From the NCBI GenBank assembly GCA_963662155.1, contig OY759274.1:37246965-37310964 (forward strand): DNA of 64,000 bases. Reading direction: 5' to 3'. Both the position numbers and the translations under genes were made by a program. Numbering within the stretch: position 1 is the stretch's first letter; each line of letters opens with the position of its first letter. The notes beneath the pieces are model-generated. The model did not search any database, was not told the DNA's origin, and worked only from the letters and a program-made list of their open reading frames with translations. Below are positions 11,454 to 21,580 of this stretch, one piece after another. The DNA comes from Lamellibrachia columna. Lineage: Eukaryota; Annelida; Polychaeta; Sabellida; Siboglinidae.

Positions 11454-13995
11454 ATGCCGCCGTACAGGTACACTGCCTGTCAGCTACTTGAACTTTTCAA
11501 TGCGTCACGCCTGAATGCCGATGCATGGACGACATCGATTGAACTCGGCATTGCAGCAAAGTTACCAACGAGACGCGGCTGCCGAGGTGGTGTTCGGAAA
11601 CAACGAACCATTCAACCAGTGATCGGACATCGGCCACCCACTCGCCAAGCAATTCCAAATAAACAAACGGGTGTTGACAGCTCGAATCTCGTTCAGCTGA
11701 TCACCCCTGCAGCTACGCTCGGGCTGTTGAATGTCAGATCGCTGCGTAATAAAGCCGATTTTATCACAGATTACGCATGCGAAAACGACATTGACATTCT
11801 GTGTCTAACGGAAACCTAGTTAACTGATAACGATGCATCTTTGATATCTGCTATTGTCCCTCACGGTTACAAGTTCCAACATCTCCCGCGAAACGATCGA
11901 CGCGGTGGAGGAGTTGGGGTTCTGTTCAAAGCTTCATTTCACCTTGCACTATCCAAACCGTGGCCCGCCGAATCTTTCCAATGTCTCGAAGTCCTGCTAC
12001 GCGGATCGAGCGTTGCAGCAGCATTACGCATTTTTGTGGTGTACCGGCCACCATCATCTGGTCGCAAGTCTAAGCCGTTTCGCGTATTCCTAGAGGAATT
12101 CGGCGAATTACTCGAGCGTGTCTCCATAAAAAAAACTGGACTTATCATACTTGGTGATTTCAACGTTCTAAGGTACTAAGGAAATGGTGACGACAAGGAC
12201 GCACGTGACTTGGCTGCAATTCTCAACGACATTAATCTACAACAACACGTGACATCGTCAACGCACTGCCGAGGTAACATTCTTCATCTGGTGATCTCAC
12301 CGATGGCAGGCTCTGTGCTAACAGACGTGTCGGTAGAGTCACTGCTGACAGACCACCACGTCATTATGTGCAAGCTCGTTACAGCTAAACCTCGACCTGT
12401 GCGAAAAGAGATATTCTACCGTAAATACGCCTCAATCGACATGAAGCAGTTCACGCGCGACCTGATCGATTCGCCGCTGGTCACCTCTCCCGCCGATGAC
12501 ATTGACAGTTTATGTGAACAGTACACGTCTCAACTTTTTACCATAATCGACAAGCATGCACCCGTTATCCGACGAACGATAAATGTGCGTCCCAGGCAAC
12601 CGTGGAGAAACGATGACTTGCAGAGGATGAGGCAGCAGGTTAGACGAGCCGAACGCAAATGGCGCCACACTCGACTCACTGTTCATCGTGAAATTTACAC
12701 GGATTTGCGTGACGCTTTCAAGCAAAGCATCGCTTTGGCCAAATCTGCGTATTACTGTGCCGAGATTAAATCATCAGCCCGTAATAACAAAGAGATGTAC
12801 CGCATCACAAACGACCTGATGGGTCGCTCCAGTAAAACTTTGTTTCCGAAAAGTGATGATGGTCCAGGCGCATTGGCTGATTGTTTCGTCACGCACTTTA
12901 CTGACAAGATCACTGATATCCGTGTACATCTGGCGACTATAAGTACGCAGCGCCAGCAGTCGGTGTTCGCAGATGATAATGACTGTCGTGTTGTGGATCC
13001 TCTTTGTGACTTCGAGCTAGCTACATGCAATGACATCTGTAATCTGGTAATGAAGGGTACTAGCAAACTTTCAACTGACATCGACATCATTTCTGCAACC
13101 CTGCTTAAATCGAACATTGCTACGCTCGCACCGGTGTTAACACGCATTGTGAACCTGTCGATCGAGTCCTCAACAATGCCAGCTGTTATGAAACACGCCG
13201 TCGTGACACCATTGTTCAAGAAGAGTGATCTTGACCCTGAAATACTATCCAACTACCGACCGATATCCAACTTGAGTTTCATATCAAAACTCCTCGAGAA
13301 GTATGTAGCATCGCAAATCCGGCAGTACACGGACTCGAATGATCTGTTCGATGTTTTTCAGAGTGCGTATCGTCCTGCTCACAGCTGTGAAACAGCCCTC
13401 GTTCGTATACAGGACGACATTCTACATTCGCTCGACAATCGGAATACCGTGATATTGGTGTTGCTCAATCTCAGTGCTGCCTTCGATACTGTTGATCACC
13501 GTCTGCTTCTAGACAAACTGCACGAAATTGGCATACGTGACAACGCACACCGCTGGATACAGTCGTACCTTTCGCAGCGAACGCAAGCTGTTAAAGTTGA
13601 TAACGTCACCTCAAGAAGTGTTGGTTTATGCTCTGGTGTACCGCAGGGTAGCGTGCTGGGACCTTTGTTTTTTACAATATAGTGTCTGGGGCTCAACCAT
13701 GTCTTCGAACACCACCAACTCCGTTACTACATGTATGCTGACGATACCCAGCTGTATGTTGAATTTCCGCGTGATCTGACAGCGCATGCACAACTGCCAT
13801 TTACCGCATATCGCGATATACCGCCGATGTAAAGTCATGGATGGTGTCCCACAACCTTCTTCTTAACGAGTGTAAAACGAAAGCCGTCGTGATTTCCGCT
13901 GCGCAGAATCGCAAATGTGTTCAACCATTACCTTGCTAGCGCCTTTGAGCAGGTTTTTAACCCGGATACACGGCGCATTATAAATGTATAATAAT
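11454..13995 (+). mobile_element. LINE (CR1/L2-like) with endonuclease and reverse transcriptase, nearly intact
   Basis: One reading frame runs from 11454 to about 13830 with three in-frame stops (11817, 12177, 13680). The AP-endonuclease domain has LLNVRSLRNKADFI, DILCLTET, RRGGGVGVLF, a YRPP and LGDFN; the TDHHV segment contains its catalytic His. The reverse transcriptase follows with VVTPLFKKSD, NYRPISNLSFISKLLEK, LNLSAAFDTVDH, SGVPQGSVLGPL and YADD at 13734-13745. The first stop replaces the conserved Trp of TETWL by one base change, suggesting a recent insertion. The 3' end is a GGCGCATTATAAAT motif plus an ATAA-rich tail at about 13972-14008, typical of L2-type tails. It lies inside the Penelope-like element. 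Confidence 0.92.
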
Positions 13996-14035
13996 AATAA
14001 ATAAATAACAGAGACGAGGACAATTACGAACTGCC

Positions 14036-14160
14036 TCACGTGTACGATGACGTCATTCAGGGTCATAGTTACTGATGAAGTCGACGTGATACGTTGACGA
14101 AAGCCTCTACCAGGTAAATAAATTAAACACACTTTGGATATGTAAAATGAAAGTTATCTG
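14036..14160 (+). repeat. Terminal inverted repeat (pLTR) of Penelope-like element, right
   Basis: Inverted copy of 10737-10855, in the same orientation as the GIY-YIG coding segment. This is the arrangement expected for the 3' pLTR of a Penelope-like element interrupted by a LINE. Confidence 0.8.
14072..14118 (+). ncRNA. Hammerhead-ribozyme-like motif, right pLTR
   Basis: CTGATGA at 14072-14078 and GAAA at 14099-14102 flank a 7-bp stem (14080-14086 with 14092-14098, including one G-U pair). A CCT/AGG hairpin and GGTA follow. It shares both deviations of the left copy (the extra A at 14079 and the odd stem III), so these predate the copies' divergence. Confidence 0.5.
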
Positions 14161-15227
14161 TTTTAAACTGGCGTACATATTCTCCAGGCAAAACTACGTT
14201 GGCAGAGTCATGTTTCTAATTGGTTTAAAAACGTGATATGCATCTTCAATAACTTTTTTTATTTCGATGCAATAATGACGATTTATAGTTGTTCGTGGAT
14301 TGGTATATTATGCACTAAGACAGCGATATAATCACATACACGAAACTCTACATTTCGTATTGATATATTTCTATGTCAAAGTAATAATGCATACAATTAA
14401 TAATTAACATAGATTAGCTAACTGATAACTAATACGCTAATGATTAACCATTACTTATTAATTTAAACTGTTTATAAGTACAATAGTGTATAAGTAGAAC
14501 GTGTACAGGTTAAATTATATACATACATATATTGCTGATAAATTCATGTATAAATGTTAACTGTATTAAATTTTATTAATTTTCAATTGGTACATTCTCT
14601 CATAATGTAGTAACATCTTGCAATATACATATATGTATATAATATGTATTCCTGTGTATAATTAGTAATACATCATATTGTTAGTAACTAACATATACAC
14701 TACTATTATAGGGTTAGGTGTTCAGTGTCTTACAGCAGAAAATGATAAAACGTAATAAACCATATCATCGGAAATATTTAATGCAAAGTAACTTGAACTA
14801 ATTTTGAACTAAGTTCCAGCTGACAAAAAATATAAAATATCAATGCGAAATGCAACAAATAATAAACTATAAAAAACATGCTGAAGAAAATTGTCTTCAA
14901 TTGTCTTTTAATCGTTTTTCACAAACAATTTTACATGTTTTCTTTGTAACGTTTCGTCAGCTTTCAGTGCTCTTCATCAGTCTGAATACCGCTAGGTGGC
15001 TGAACATGTTCGATACGCTACCTTTCATTATGTTAAGTTACAAAGCGAAACTTTACTGTGGAAGACGACTAACATATTAATAGATTACAATCACCAGTCT
15101 GATGAGTCGCTTCACATTGTATTCAGTTGGTGATATAACTAATGACTACACAAATTTAGTCATAATATGCCAACCGTTCGGCTATAACAGTGATCGCAGT
15201 CTGCTGACATTGTGCAATACAGAACGC
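14161..15227. other. AT-rich intergenic DNA, no gene recognised
   Basis: The sequence is strongly AT-rich at 14240-14850. On the minus strand at 14951-14980 a CTGATGAAG...GACGAAAC arrangement resembles the pLTR motif of the Penelope-like element but lacks a convincing stem; it may be a decayed terminus of a related element. Confidence 0.45.
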
Positions 15228-15232
15228 ACGTA

Positions 15233-15284
<52 letters not shown>

Positions 15285-15292
15285 CACACACA
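15228..15292. repeat. (ACGC)n microsatellite downstream of TLR2
   Basis: About 14 ACGC units followed by AC, about 40 bp beyond the stop codon of the minus-strand TLR2. Confidence 0.95.
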
Positions 15293-15332
15293 CCAGAATC
15301 GTATAAACGCCTGTAGGATTCTGTAATACACC

Positions 15333-17633
15333 TTACTTTTCCAGTGGTTTTATGTTACCTCCACGTTTCAACTTAGTTATTAACTTATTCCAGAAGAGCA
15401 CCTGTTCATCTGGACTGTCTGACCACTTCAAATACGATTTCTTCTTCAATATATCTACGAGTGTCGGTGAAAGCTTTGACATGGGAAACTCGCGCAGGAT
15501 AATTGGGACGATGACTTCACGGCATTGGCATTGACCTCGCCTGCGGGCGAGATGCATCTCAAGGAGACACCAGTTGCTGGATAGGAAGTCTGGAGACAAC
15601 ACTAGCACGGTATATCGACATTTGTCGATACTCTCCCGGATCGATTCCTCGAGCACACTGCCTGGCAGAAAGTCGCGTTGATGGATTATTGTGGAGACCT
15701 GATTGTCTTCCAATTGAGTTAGTAGCTCCTTACACACCCATGCCCTGTCGTTTGAGTTGTAGCAGATGAACGCGTTGCGTTCATAAACTATGGAGTCCAG
15801 TTGATCATCAGAAGACATGTGATATATGTGTAAGCGACTGCAACAAGAGGCACATTTCCATCTATATGTGTACACCACACCGAGCAGTATTGATATGACA
15901 ATAAGGACAATCCCTAGTGGTAGCAAGACAGTCAAATACCAGCCAGTGTTTGGACGACAAGTCTTTATCAGCCGTTCACTCTTAAAGGTAAAGAGAAAAT
16001 TCGTCTTGTTGTCCTTGCCGGTACAAAACGTGTCATTCTTGTTAATAAACTTCACCTTGGATGTTTGAGTCCACGTGACAAAGTCGGTGTTGTTACAAAG
16101 ACAGTGGAGTGGATTTCCGCTGATGTCAACTTCCACTCCCGTCATTTCATCGAGTTCTTTACGTGTCTTAGCAGACAGTGTGGTCAGTTTATTGTCGCTC
16201 AGATTTAAGACTTTAAGTTTCTTTATGTTTCTGATGTCTACGTGGAAATGGATCAATTCATTTTTGGATACATTGAGATTGTGCAATTGTTGCAGGCGTG
16301 AAAAAATCTTAGGGGGTATGTGTGTTAACTGACACGCAGCCAAATCGAGAACGTGCAATTTGTCGTTTTTGCTGAATATATGTGTCTCTGTGTCGTTGGA
16401 AATGATACTGCCGATATCGTTCTTTCCGAGCCGTAACACTCTCAGGTTGGGCATTTTATGAAATATATCCGTAGCGAACTCACGCATGTTCACATTCTGG
16501 AAATTAATGCATTCTAGCCCGTGGAGATTAGCAAGAGATGACGTAATCGATTTTGTGCAACGAACGTTTGAAAAGTCTATATATTTCAAGCTCCGAAGCC
16601 GGTCAATAAAACAGAAGTTGAATGAGGAAATTGCGGAATTCGATATTAACTTAGAGTTGCTGAACGACATGGACTGAAGTTGTGCTCCAAGCGTGATATT
16701 AATTGAACGGTTACAGTCTTCATCCACACTCAAACTAATGTCACTAGCTGTCGTTGCTACCATATGATTCATGCCACTAACATCCAACGTTTTTAAGTGC
16801 GGGTGTGCAAGAATCTCTTTCCAGAACTGCGATAAAGATCGTGATCCACGTGATACAACAATGATGTTTTCACTGAGTGATATGTATTCTAATACAGGCA
16901 ATGTCGTTGCTGGAGAGCCCGTGATGTTGTCAATGTGATTTCGACCGAGATCTAGATGTCGCAACGCTCCACGTGTCGATCCATATCTGAATAAGTCATT
17001 TATGTTGAGTTGAGTTTCTTGGTGACGCACTGAATGGATGGCGTACAATACAAGTTTGTGGAAACGTGTGTTAGTTATGCCTCCCAACACTCGGCCATAG
17101 TCTTCGTAATTCAACGCATCGCGTTTGGAGCCAATGTATCGAAACGAGAGCGATTGCAACGCCTCTAGAGGTTTTAGCATATCCGAGTGCATGTACTCGA
17201 GTTCGTCAAAATGTTTTATCTCCAGAGATCGCAAGTTTGTTAAACCATTGAAAGAGTGATTTTCGAAGCGAAAGAAAACTATTTTGTTCATGACCAGACA
17301 AGATATATTTGCTATGCCTCGAAACGTATCTTCATCCCACGTAGCAAGGTTGAGGTTATCCAACGTCAATTTCCGGATGTTGGGCAAATTGGCGAATACT
17401 AATTTCATCAAGGTACGACGTTCGGAACACGTTATCTTCAAATGAGAGGCGTTACTAGGAACATCTTTTATTGTGCCGTTGACAGTGTTGAACTTTAGGC
17501 GGTCGTTAAACGGATCACATTCTAGCATATACGTCTTCCGTTCCAAATGACAGTTCTTGTATCCATTGGGACAAGACCCGGTTGTAACTTTGATCAACAA
17601 ACTAAATATCAGCAGAGAGACGGCGGTTGGCAT
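15333..17633 (-). CDS. Toll-like receptor (TLR2 of this cluster)
   Basis: This 766-residue receptor has the same design as its neighbours but lies on the opposite strand. A signal peptide (MPTAVSLLIFSLLIKVTTG) precedes SCPNGYKNC, which opens the ectodomain. LRRs run to about residue 500, and a single LRRCT cluster starts at NPLHCLC. The transmembrane helix is at about 565-588 (YLTVLLPLGIVLIVIS). The TIR domain starts at about 615 and has box 2 RDFLPG at 653-658 and box 3 FW at 747-748. Box 1 reads NAFICY (620-625) instead of DAFICY in the other three, a change at a usually acidic position. The ATG at 17633 lies 62 bases inside the exon whose acceptor is at 17696-17697. The ORF is intact. Expected role: innate immune sensing through TIR adaptors. 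Confidence 0.96.
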   Translation of the reverse strand: MPTAVSLLIFSLLIKVTTGSCPNGYKNCHLERKTYMLECDPFNDRLKFNTVNGTIKDVPSNASHLKITCSERRTLMKLVFANLPNIRKLTLDNLNLATWDEDTFRGIANISCLVMNKIVFFRFENHSFNGLTNLRSLEIKHFDELEYMHSDMLKPLEALQSLSFRYIGSKRDALNYEDYGRVLGGITNTRFHKLVLYAIHSVRHQETQLNINDLFRYGSTRGALRHLDLGRNHIDNITGSPATTLPVLEYISLSENIIVVSRGSRSLSQFWKEILAHPHLKTLDVSGMNHMVATTASDISLSVDEDCNRSINITLGAQLQSMSFSNSKLISNSAISSFNFCFIDRLRSLKYIDFSNVRCTKSITSSLANLHGLECINFQNVNMREFATDIFHKMPNLRVLRLGKNDIGSIISNDTETHIFSKNDKLHVLDLAACQLTHIPPKIFSRLQQLHNLNVSKNELIHFHVDIRNIKKLKVLNLSDNKLTTLSAKTRKELDEMTGVEVDISGNPLHCLCNNTDFVTWTQTSKVKFINKNDTFCTGKDNKTNFLFTFKSERLIKTCRPNTGWYLTVLLPLGIVLIVISILLGVVYTYRWKCASCCSRLHIYHMSSDDQLDSIVYERNAFICYNSNDRAWVCKELLTQLEDNQVSTIIHQRDFLPGSVLEESIRESIDKCRYTVLVLSPDFLSSNWCLLEMHLARRRGQCQCREVIVPIILREFPMSKLSPTLVDILKKKSYLKWSDSPDEQVLFWNKLITKLKRGGNIKPLEK

Positions 17634-17693
17634 GGTTTGCGGTAGAGTAAACCTTCGTCAGGTTTAAATCTTTCCTGACTTGTTGAACGTGTG

Positions 17694-17712
17694 ACCTGAA
17701 ACAATAAATCAC
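17694..17712 (-). other. Predicted 3' splice site before TLR2
   Basis: On the minus strand TTTATTGTTTCAG ends with AG at 17697-17696. The exon would start at 17695, 62 bases before the ATG. Position and form agree with the acceptors of the other three TLR genes. Confidence 0.6.
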
Positions 17713-17964
17713 AAAATGTTTATATATGTCTTAGTAGGGACGAAAAGGTGGAGTAATATGAAAAAGTCTACGTATCTTGACAAAGCCGAAAAAAATGTAA
17801 AGCTATAATTGTGGCGAAGATGATATGAAATCTGAACAGCTCCAGAATTGCCTTGGTATACTTTGTATTGTATGCCTTTTTGTGATGTGATGAAATTTGC
17901 AACAACAAAAAACAAACTCGAACCAGTGATAGACAACACTACGTCGAAGAGAAGAAGAAGAGAA

Positions 17965-18035
17965 GCGTTATGTGTGCGTGTGCGCGTGCGTGGCGTGTGC
18001 GTGTGCGCGTGCGTGGCGTGTGCGCGATTGACTGA
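17965..18035. repeat. GTGCGC/GTGGC alternating repeat upstream of TLR2
   Basis: Two copies of a ~24-bp GTGTGCGCGTGCGTGGC unit form a purine-pyrimidine alternating tract. It lies about 270 bp upstream of the TLR2 exon. Confidence 0.85.
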
Positions 18036-18054
18036 CGGTTCGGCCAGGAAATAA

Positions 18055-18285
18055 AACATAGGCAGGTGTGCTTATGGATTCATGCAATGTCAACAAAACT
18101 CGTAAATAAGATATCCACGTATTCGTACATGCTTTCTTGGATGAAGTAATCGTTGCTCACACTCTTGACTTATATTCACTCTTATGCTTGTAGGCCGAGT
18201 ATTCACTCCGGCTCTACTAAGATACAGCGTCACTTTGTCAAACATCTCAATTATACAGGCAATCGGTTGTAGTTTCCACATAAGT
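18055..18285. repeat. Dispersed repeat, copy 1 (direct repeat with 19265-19505)
   Basis: The two copies share TATGGATTCATG, GAAGTA(A/G)TCGTT, GTAGGCCGAGTA, CTCACTCCGGCTCTAC and AAGATACAGCGTC in order. No coding content. Each is followed by an AT-rich stretch (long AT microsatellite here, short TATAT runs after copy 2). Confidence 0.85.
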
Positions 18286-18291
18286 AAAATG

Positions 18292-18292
<1 letters not shown>

Positions 18293-18386
<94 letters not shown>

Positions 18387-18437
18387 TATATATAATATAT
18401 ATATATAATTTATATATATTATATATATATATATATC
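18293..18437. repeat. (AT)n microsatellite
   Basis: An almost pure AT repeat of about 140 bases with a few AA/TT interruptions near 18380-18420. Confidence 0.97.
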
Positions 18438-18624
18438 TTTCAGATATTTATGTCTTGCAAAGTATGTTTATACGTATAAAATTGCCTTATTTGTATATGT
18501 TGTACATACAACCACCATGATTTCTGCTGAAACATATGACAAGGATAATGAACGTCATAAATCATTCTACGCTTGCATTCATTAGCATTATTCCCAGACA
18601 CTGCATAACACTTTCTCTTGCATG

Positions 18625-18628
<4 letters not shown>

Positions 18629-18685
<57 letters not shown>
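18629..18685. repeat. (TC)n microsatellite
   Basis: Pure TC dinucleotides over about 55 bases form a polypyrimidine/polypurine tract; the opposite strand encodes only a poly Arg-Glu artefact. Confidence 0.96.
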
Positions 18686-18687
<2 letters not shown>

Positions 18688-18779
18688 CAGTGTTCACTGA
18701 AGCATGTTAATGTGCTCAGTGAACACTATCAATACGCTGTTGACGTTTTGAATATGTTGTTTTCTTATGTGCATGGTGA

Positions 18780-19095
18780 TATTAAATAGCCCATGCTTGT
18801 ACTCTTGTGTTATCCAATATGTTCATACTTGCACTCTTGTGGGATTCACTACGTCTATACTTGCACTGTTGTGCAATCCACTACGTTCATACTTGTATTC
18901 TTGTTGGATCCACAATGTTCATATGTCTACGCTTGCAGGATCCACTACGTTCATACTTGTACTCTTGTGGGATCCAGTACGTTCGTATTGTACTCTTGCA
19001 GGATTCACTACGTTCATACTTATTGTCTTGGTGGACCCAGTACGTTCATACTTGTACTCTTGAAGGATTCACTATGTTCATGCGTGTACTCATGA
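18780..19095. repeat. ~34-bp minisatellite, about 9 copies
   Basis: The degenerate unit is ACTACGTTCATACTTGTACT followed by CTTGTGGGATCC. Copies vary between about 30 and 36 bases. The repeat lacks stop codons in all three plus frames over about 300 bases, so three overlapping ~98-100 codon ORFs exist. That pattern reflects composition and is not evidence of a gene. Confidence 0.88.
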
Positions 19096-19264
19096 ATAAT
19101 TACGTGTAAAATACTTCAGGAGTAATTTATAGGTATGTAAATATTATGCGAGATTAATGAAAAATATTAGTTTTACATAGATAATTAATATTAAGCAAAC
19201 GTGAGGTGCATTATCGACCACTAGAAACACAGGGATCTACTCCTGACGATTCGTTTAAGAAATA

Positions 19265-19505
19265 GAAAATAAGTAGGTGTATTTATGGATTCATGAAATG
19301 TCAATAAAACTCGGGCTCGTAAAAAAGATATTCATGTATTCGTTCATTAATGCTTTCTCGGATGAAGTAGTCGTTACTCGCACTATTGGCTCATATTCAC
19401 TGTCGTACATGTAGGCCGAGTACTCACTCCGGCTCTACCTAAGATACAGCGTCCCTTTATCAGATATCTCAGTTATACAGACAATCGGTTGCAGTTTCCA
19501 CATAC
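19265..19505. repeat. Dispersed repeat, copy 2
   Basis: Collinear with 18055-18285 in the same orientation, with scattered substitutions and small indels. Confidence 0.85.
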
Positions 19506-19616
19506 GTCATCTGAAATATGGAAGATATATAATGGCATATATCATATTATATTATATTATACCAGATATTTCAGTAAGATTATTTTGACTCAGAATCAGA
19601 TTTTTTTATAAAGTAT

Positions 19617-19682
19617 TTGTGTGTGTGTGCGTGCGTGCGTGCGTGCGTGCGTGTGTGTGTGTGTGTGTGTGACTGCGTGTGT
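19617..19682. repeat. (GT)n/(GTGC)n microsatellite
   Basis: Mixed GT and GTGC units over about 65 bases. Confidence 0.94.
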
Positions 19683-20450
19683 GGGGAGATAGTTATCGTG
19701 AGTGTGTACCATTCACTCGAGACAACATCGAATACCCATAATGTACAAAACTTAGTGCCAGGTGAATACATATGATACTATCAATTCACAGTTGAACCAC
19801 GCAATAGCTTTTACAACAGGTCTTCGATGATAATAATATAGCATTGCTTATTTGGCGACTATTTGTATGTAAATATAGCCTTGACCAGACGTAGGCGCCA
19901 GCGAGATTAGGCCGAATGATTAATTGTATTTAACCAACGGTTTGCCTTGACGAACGTAATGAAATAATTTCTGTATTGCGACACACTACGATGCATGTCA
20001 AATATAACAAAACCACGAGACCAAAAAAATATATATGCGTGACACAGAATGGGCGTAATGTAATATCAAGAAAATGGTGACTCACAAAACAGATAGAAAT
20101 GGAGTATTTTTTCATTGGACCTCCTGCAGTACACTTCTGCTCAACGACGGCTCCAGAGAAAAGTATATCAAGAATCGTTGACATGGCAAAGCTACTGGTG
20201 CAACATTACCAGTGTGAGACGGCGTGGGGAGGAAAGGTCAGCGAACACAAACATTCGCGTATCTTTCTTCACTGAATACAGAACAACAAGAGCTCCTGTC
20301 CACCGATGAAGCGACTACAGTGGCTGTCACTACAAGGGCGTGTAATGTACAAACCAGCTCCACTGGTGTTCTAGTGTGGGCGGAGAATGGCCTCAAATTA
20401 CGTGTGCGCAGTATTTCAGCGTGCCTCGAACGCTTCCACAACAAACAAAC
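19683..20450. other. Intergenic DNA, no gene recognised
   Basis: Short frames only. I find no recognisable protein or transposon ends before the MITE at 20451. Confidence 0.45.
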
Positions 20451-20965
20451 GAGGGGCTGAGCGCAACAGTAAACTAACTAAAAAAAATTAAATAAATTTA
20501 TTATGACTGCTATCAAGTACAATTGTTATGTAATTTTATTGTGCAAGAAACTATAAACGATTTTTTTACGATAGCTGCCAATAGGGGAATAATATAGTGT
20601 TGTGCTACAGTTTTCAAGAAAATGTAGTGCAACATGCTACTATCTGCAGATTTCAACATGGCAGCACCCATGCTGGCTGTACACTTTTGCTTGAGTAATT
20701 ATGTTCAGCTACTAGGTTTTATATTATTACAACTTAGCCCTGACTTGTAGTGCAATAGGCTTCTAACTAATCAGTTAGGCCCTTATGCCCTCAATAGGGT
20801 GAAAAATAGTTTAAATTTGTTCGAATGAAATTTAAAAGGTTTGATGCAAAAAAATAACTGTAATTGTTTTGTAAAAAAAACAGTAATGTTATTATAAAAT
20901 ATAAACTATAAATCTTATTTTATCAAAACTTTCAAAATGTCAGTTGTTGTTGTGCTCAGCCCCTC
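20451..20965. mobile_element. Putative MITE with ~20-bp terminal inverted repeats
   Basis: The left end GAGGGGCTGAGCGCAACAGT (20451-20470) is matched by the inverted right end, GAGGGGCTGAGCACAACAAC read on the minus strand from 20965. The 515-bp interior is AT-rich and non-coding. No convincing target-site duplication was seen, so the superfamily is unassigned. Confidence 0.65.
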
Positions 20966-21469
20966 AGTCGACCGAACGTCAGAGGAGATTTGTGCATGCC
21001 ACAAACACGGGCCAAAACCTTAAACAAAGATCGATAGCGGTTAATGATGCAAAGATCTGGAGCACATTTAGCCCACCATTAAGAAATTGTAATGCCAAAC
21101 ATACAAACTCACAACCCATAGGAATATAAATGTATATTTTGTAAGGTTTTTCGTGAGTAAACACTGTTTATTATTATTGCTGTTATTAGTATCATATCAC
21201 TTACGCAAATCTCAGTGATTGTACGGCATAATAAGTCGTCTGAACATTTGGACAACGAGACAAGAAAGGAGCTCTTCCATTGTCCGCCTGACGGTTCGGT
21301 TCATAATAAGGGGGTGGGGAAGATTATATAACCCCAGTGTTATGGCATGAAAAAGTGTTGCTATCATATAAAATAAGGTTACTGAATAAGATTTGTTTCT
21401 GATTTGCTGCCAGTAACCCCCCTCCCCCCGGACACTCACGCTGACGTTTAGCATGTATAACGAAATGTA
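20966..21469. other. Intergenic DNA, no gene recognised
   Basis: No domain or repeat family recognised. A C-rich run lies at about 21417-21430. Confidence 0.4.
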
Positions 21470-21479
21470 CTCATCTCAA

Positions 21480-21580
21480 AAATAAAGGCAAGTAGAAGTA
21501 CTTTGTGAAAAATTCAAGTACAAGTACAAAGTACTTTGAACATTTTAGTCAAGTACAGTCAAGTACATCGAACGCTACAT
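21480..21580. mobile_element. GTACT/CAAGTAC-rich subterminal region of a hAT-like transposon
   Basis: Repeated CAAGTAC and AGTACTTTG words occur here and, inverted, at 26510-26674 and 25950-26105. Arrays of this kind are common beside the ends of hAT elements. The outer TIR on this side is not recognisable. Confidence 0.5.

Noticed and set aside
12752..13252. 166-codon minus-strand ORF
   Set aside because: Antisense shadow of the LINE endonuclease-RT frame.
14951..14980. A third hammerhead ribozyme (minus strand)
   Set aside because: CTGATGA and GAAA boxes are present, but the intervening bases form only a 3-bp helix with mismatches; mentioned only as a possible decayed relative.
18440..18697. 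Poly Arg-Glu ORF on the minus strand
   Set aside because: Translation of the TC microsatellite; no conserved sequence outside it.
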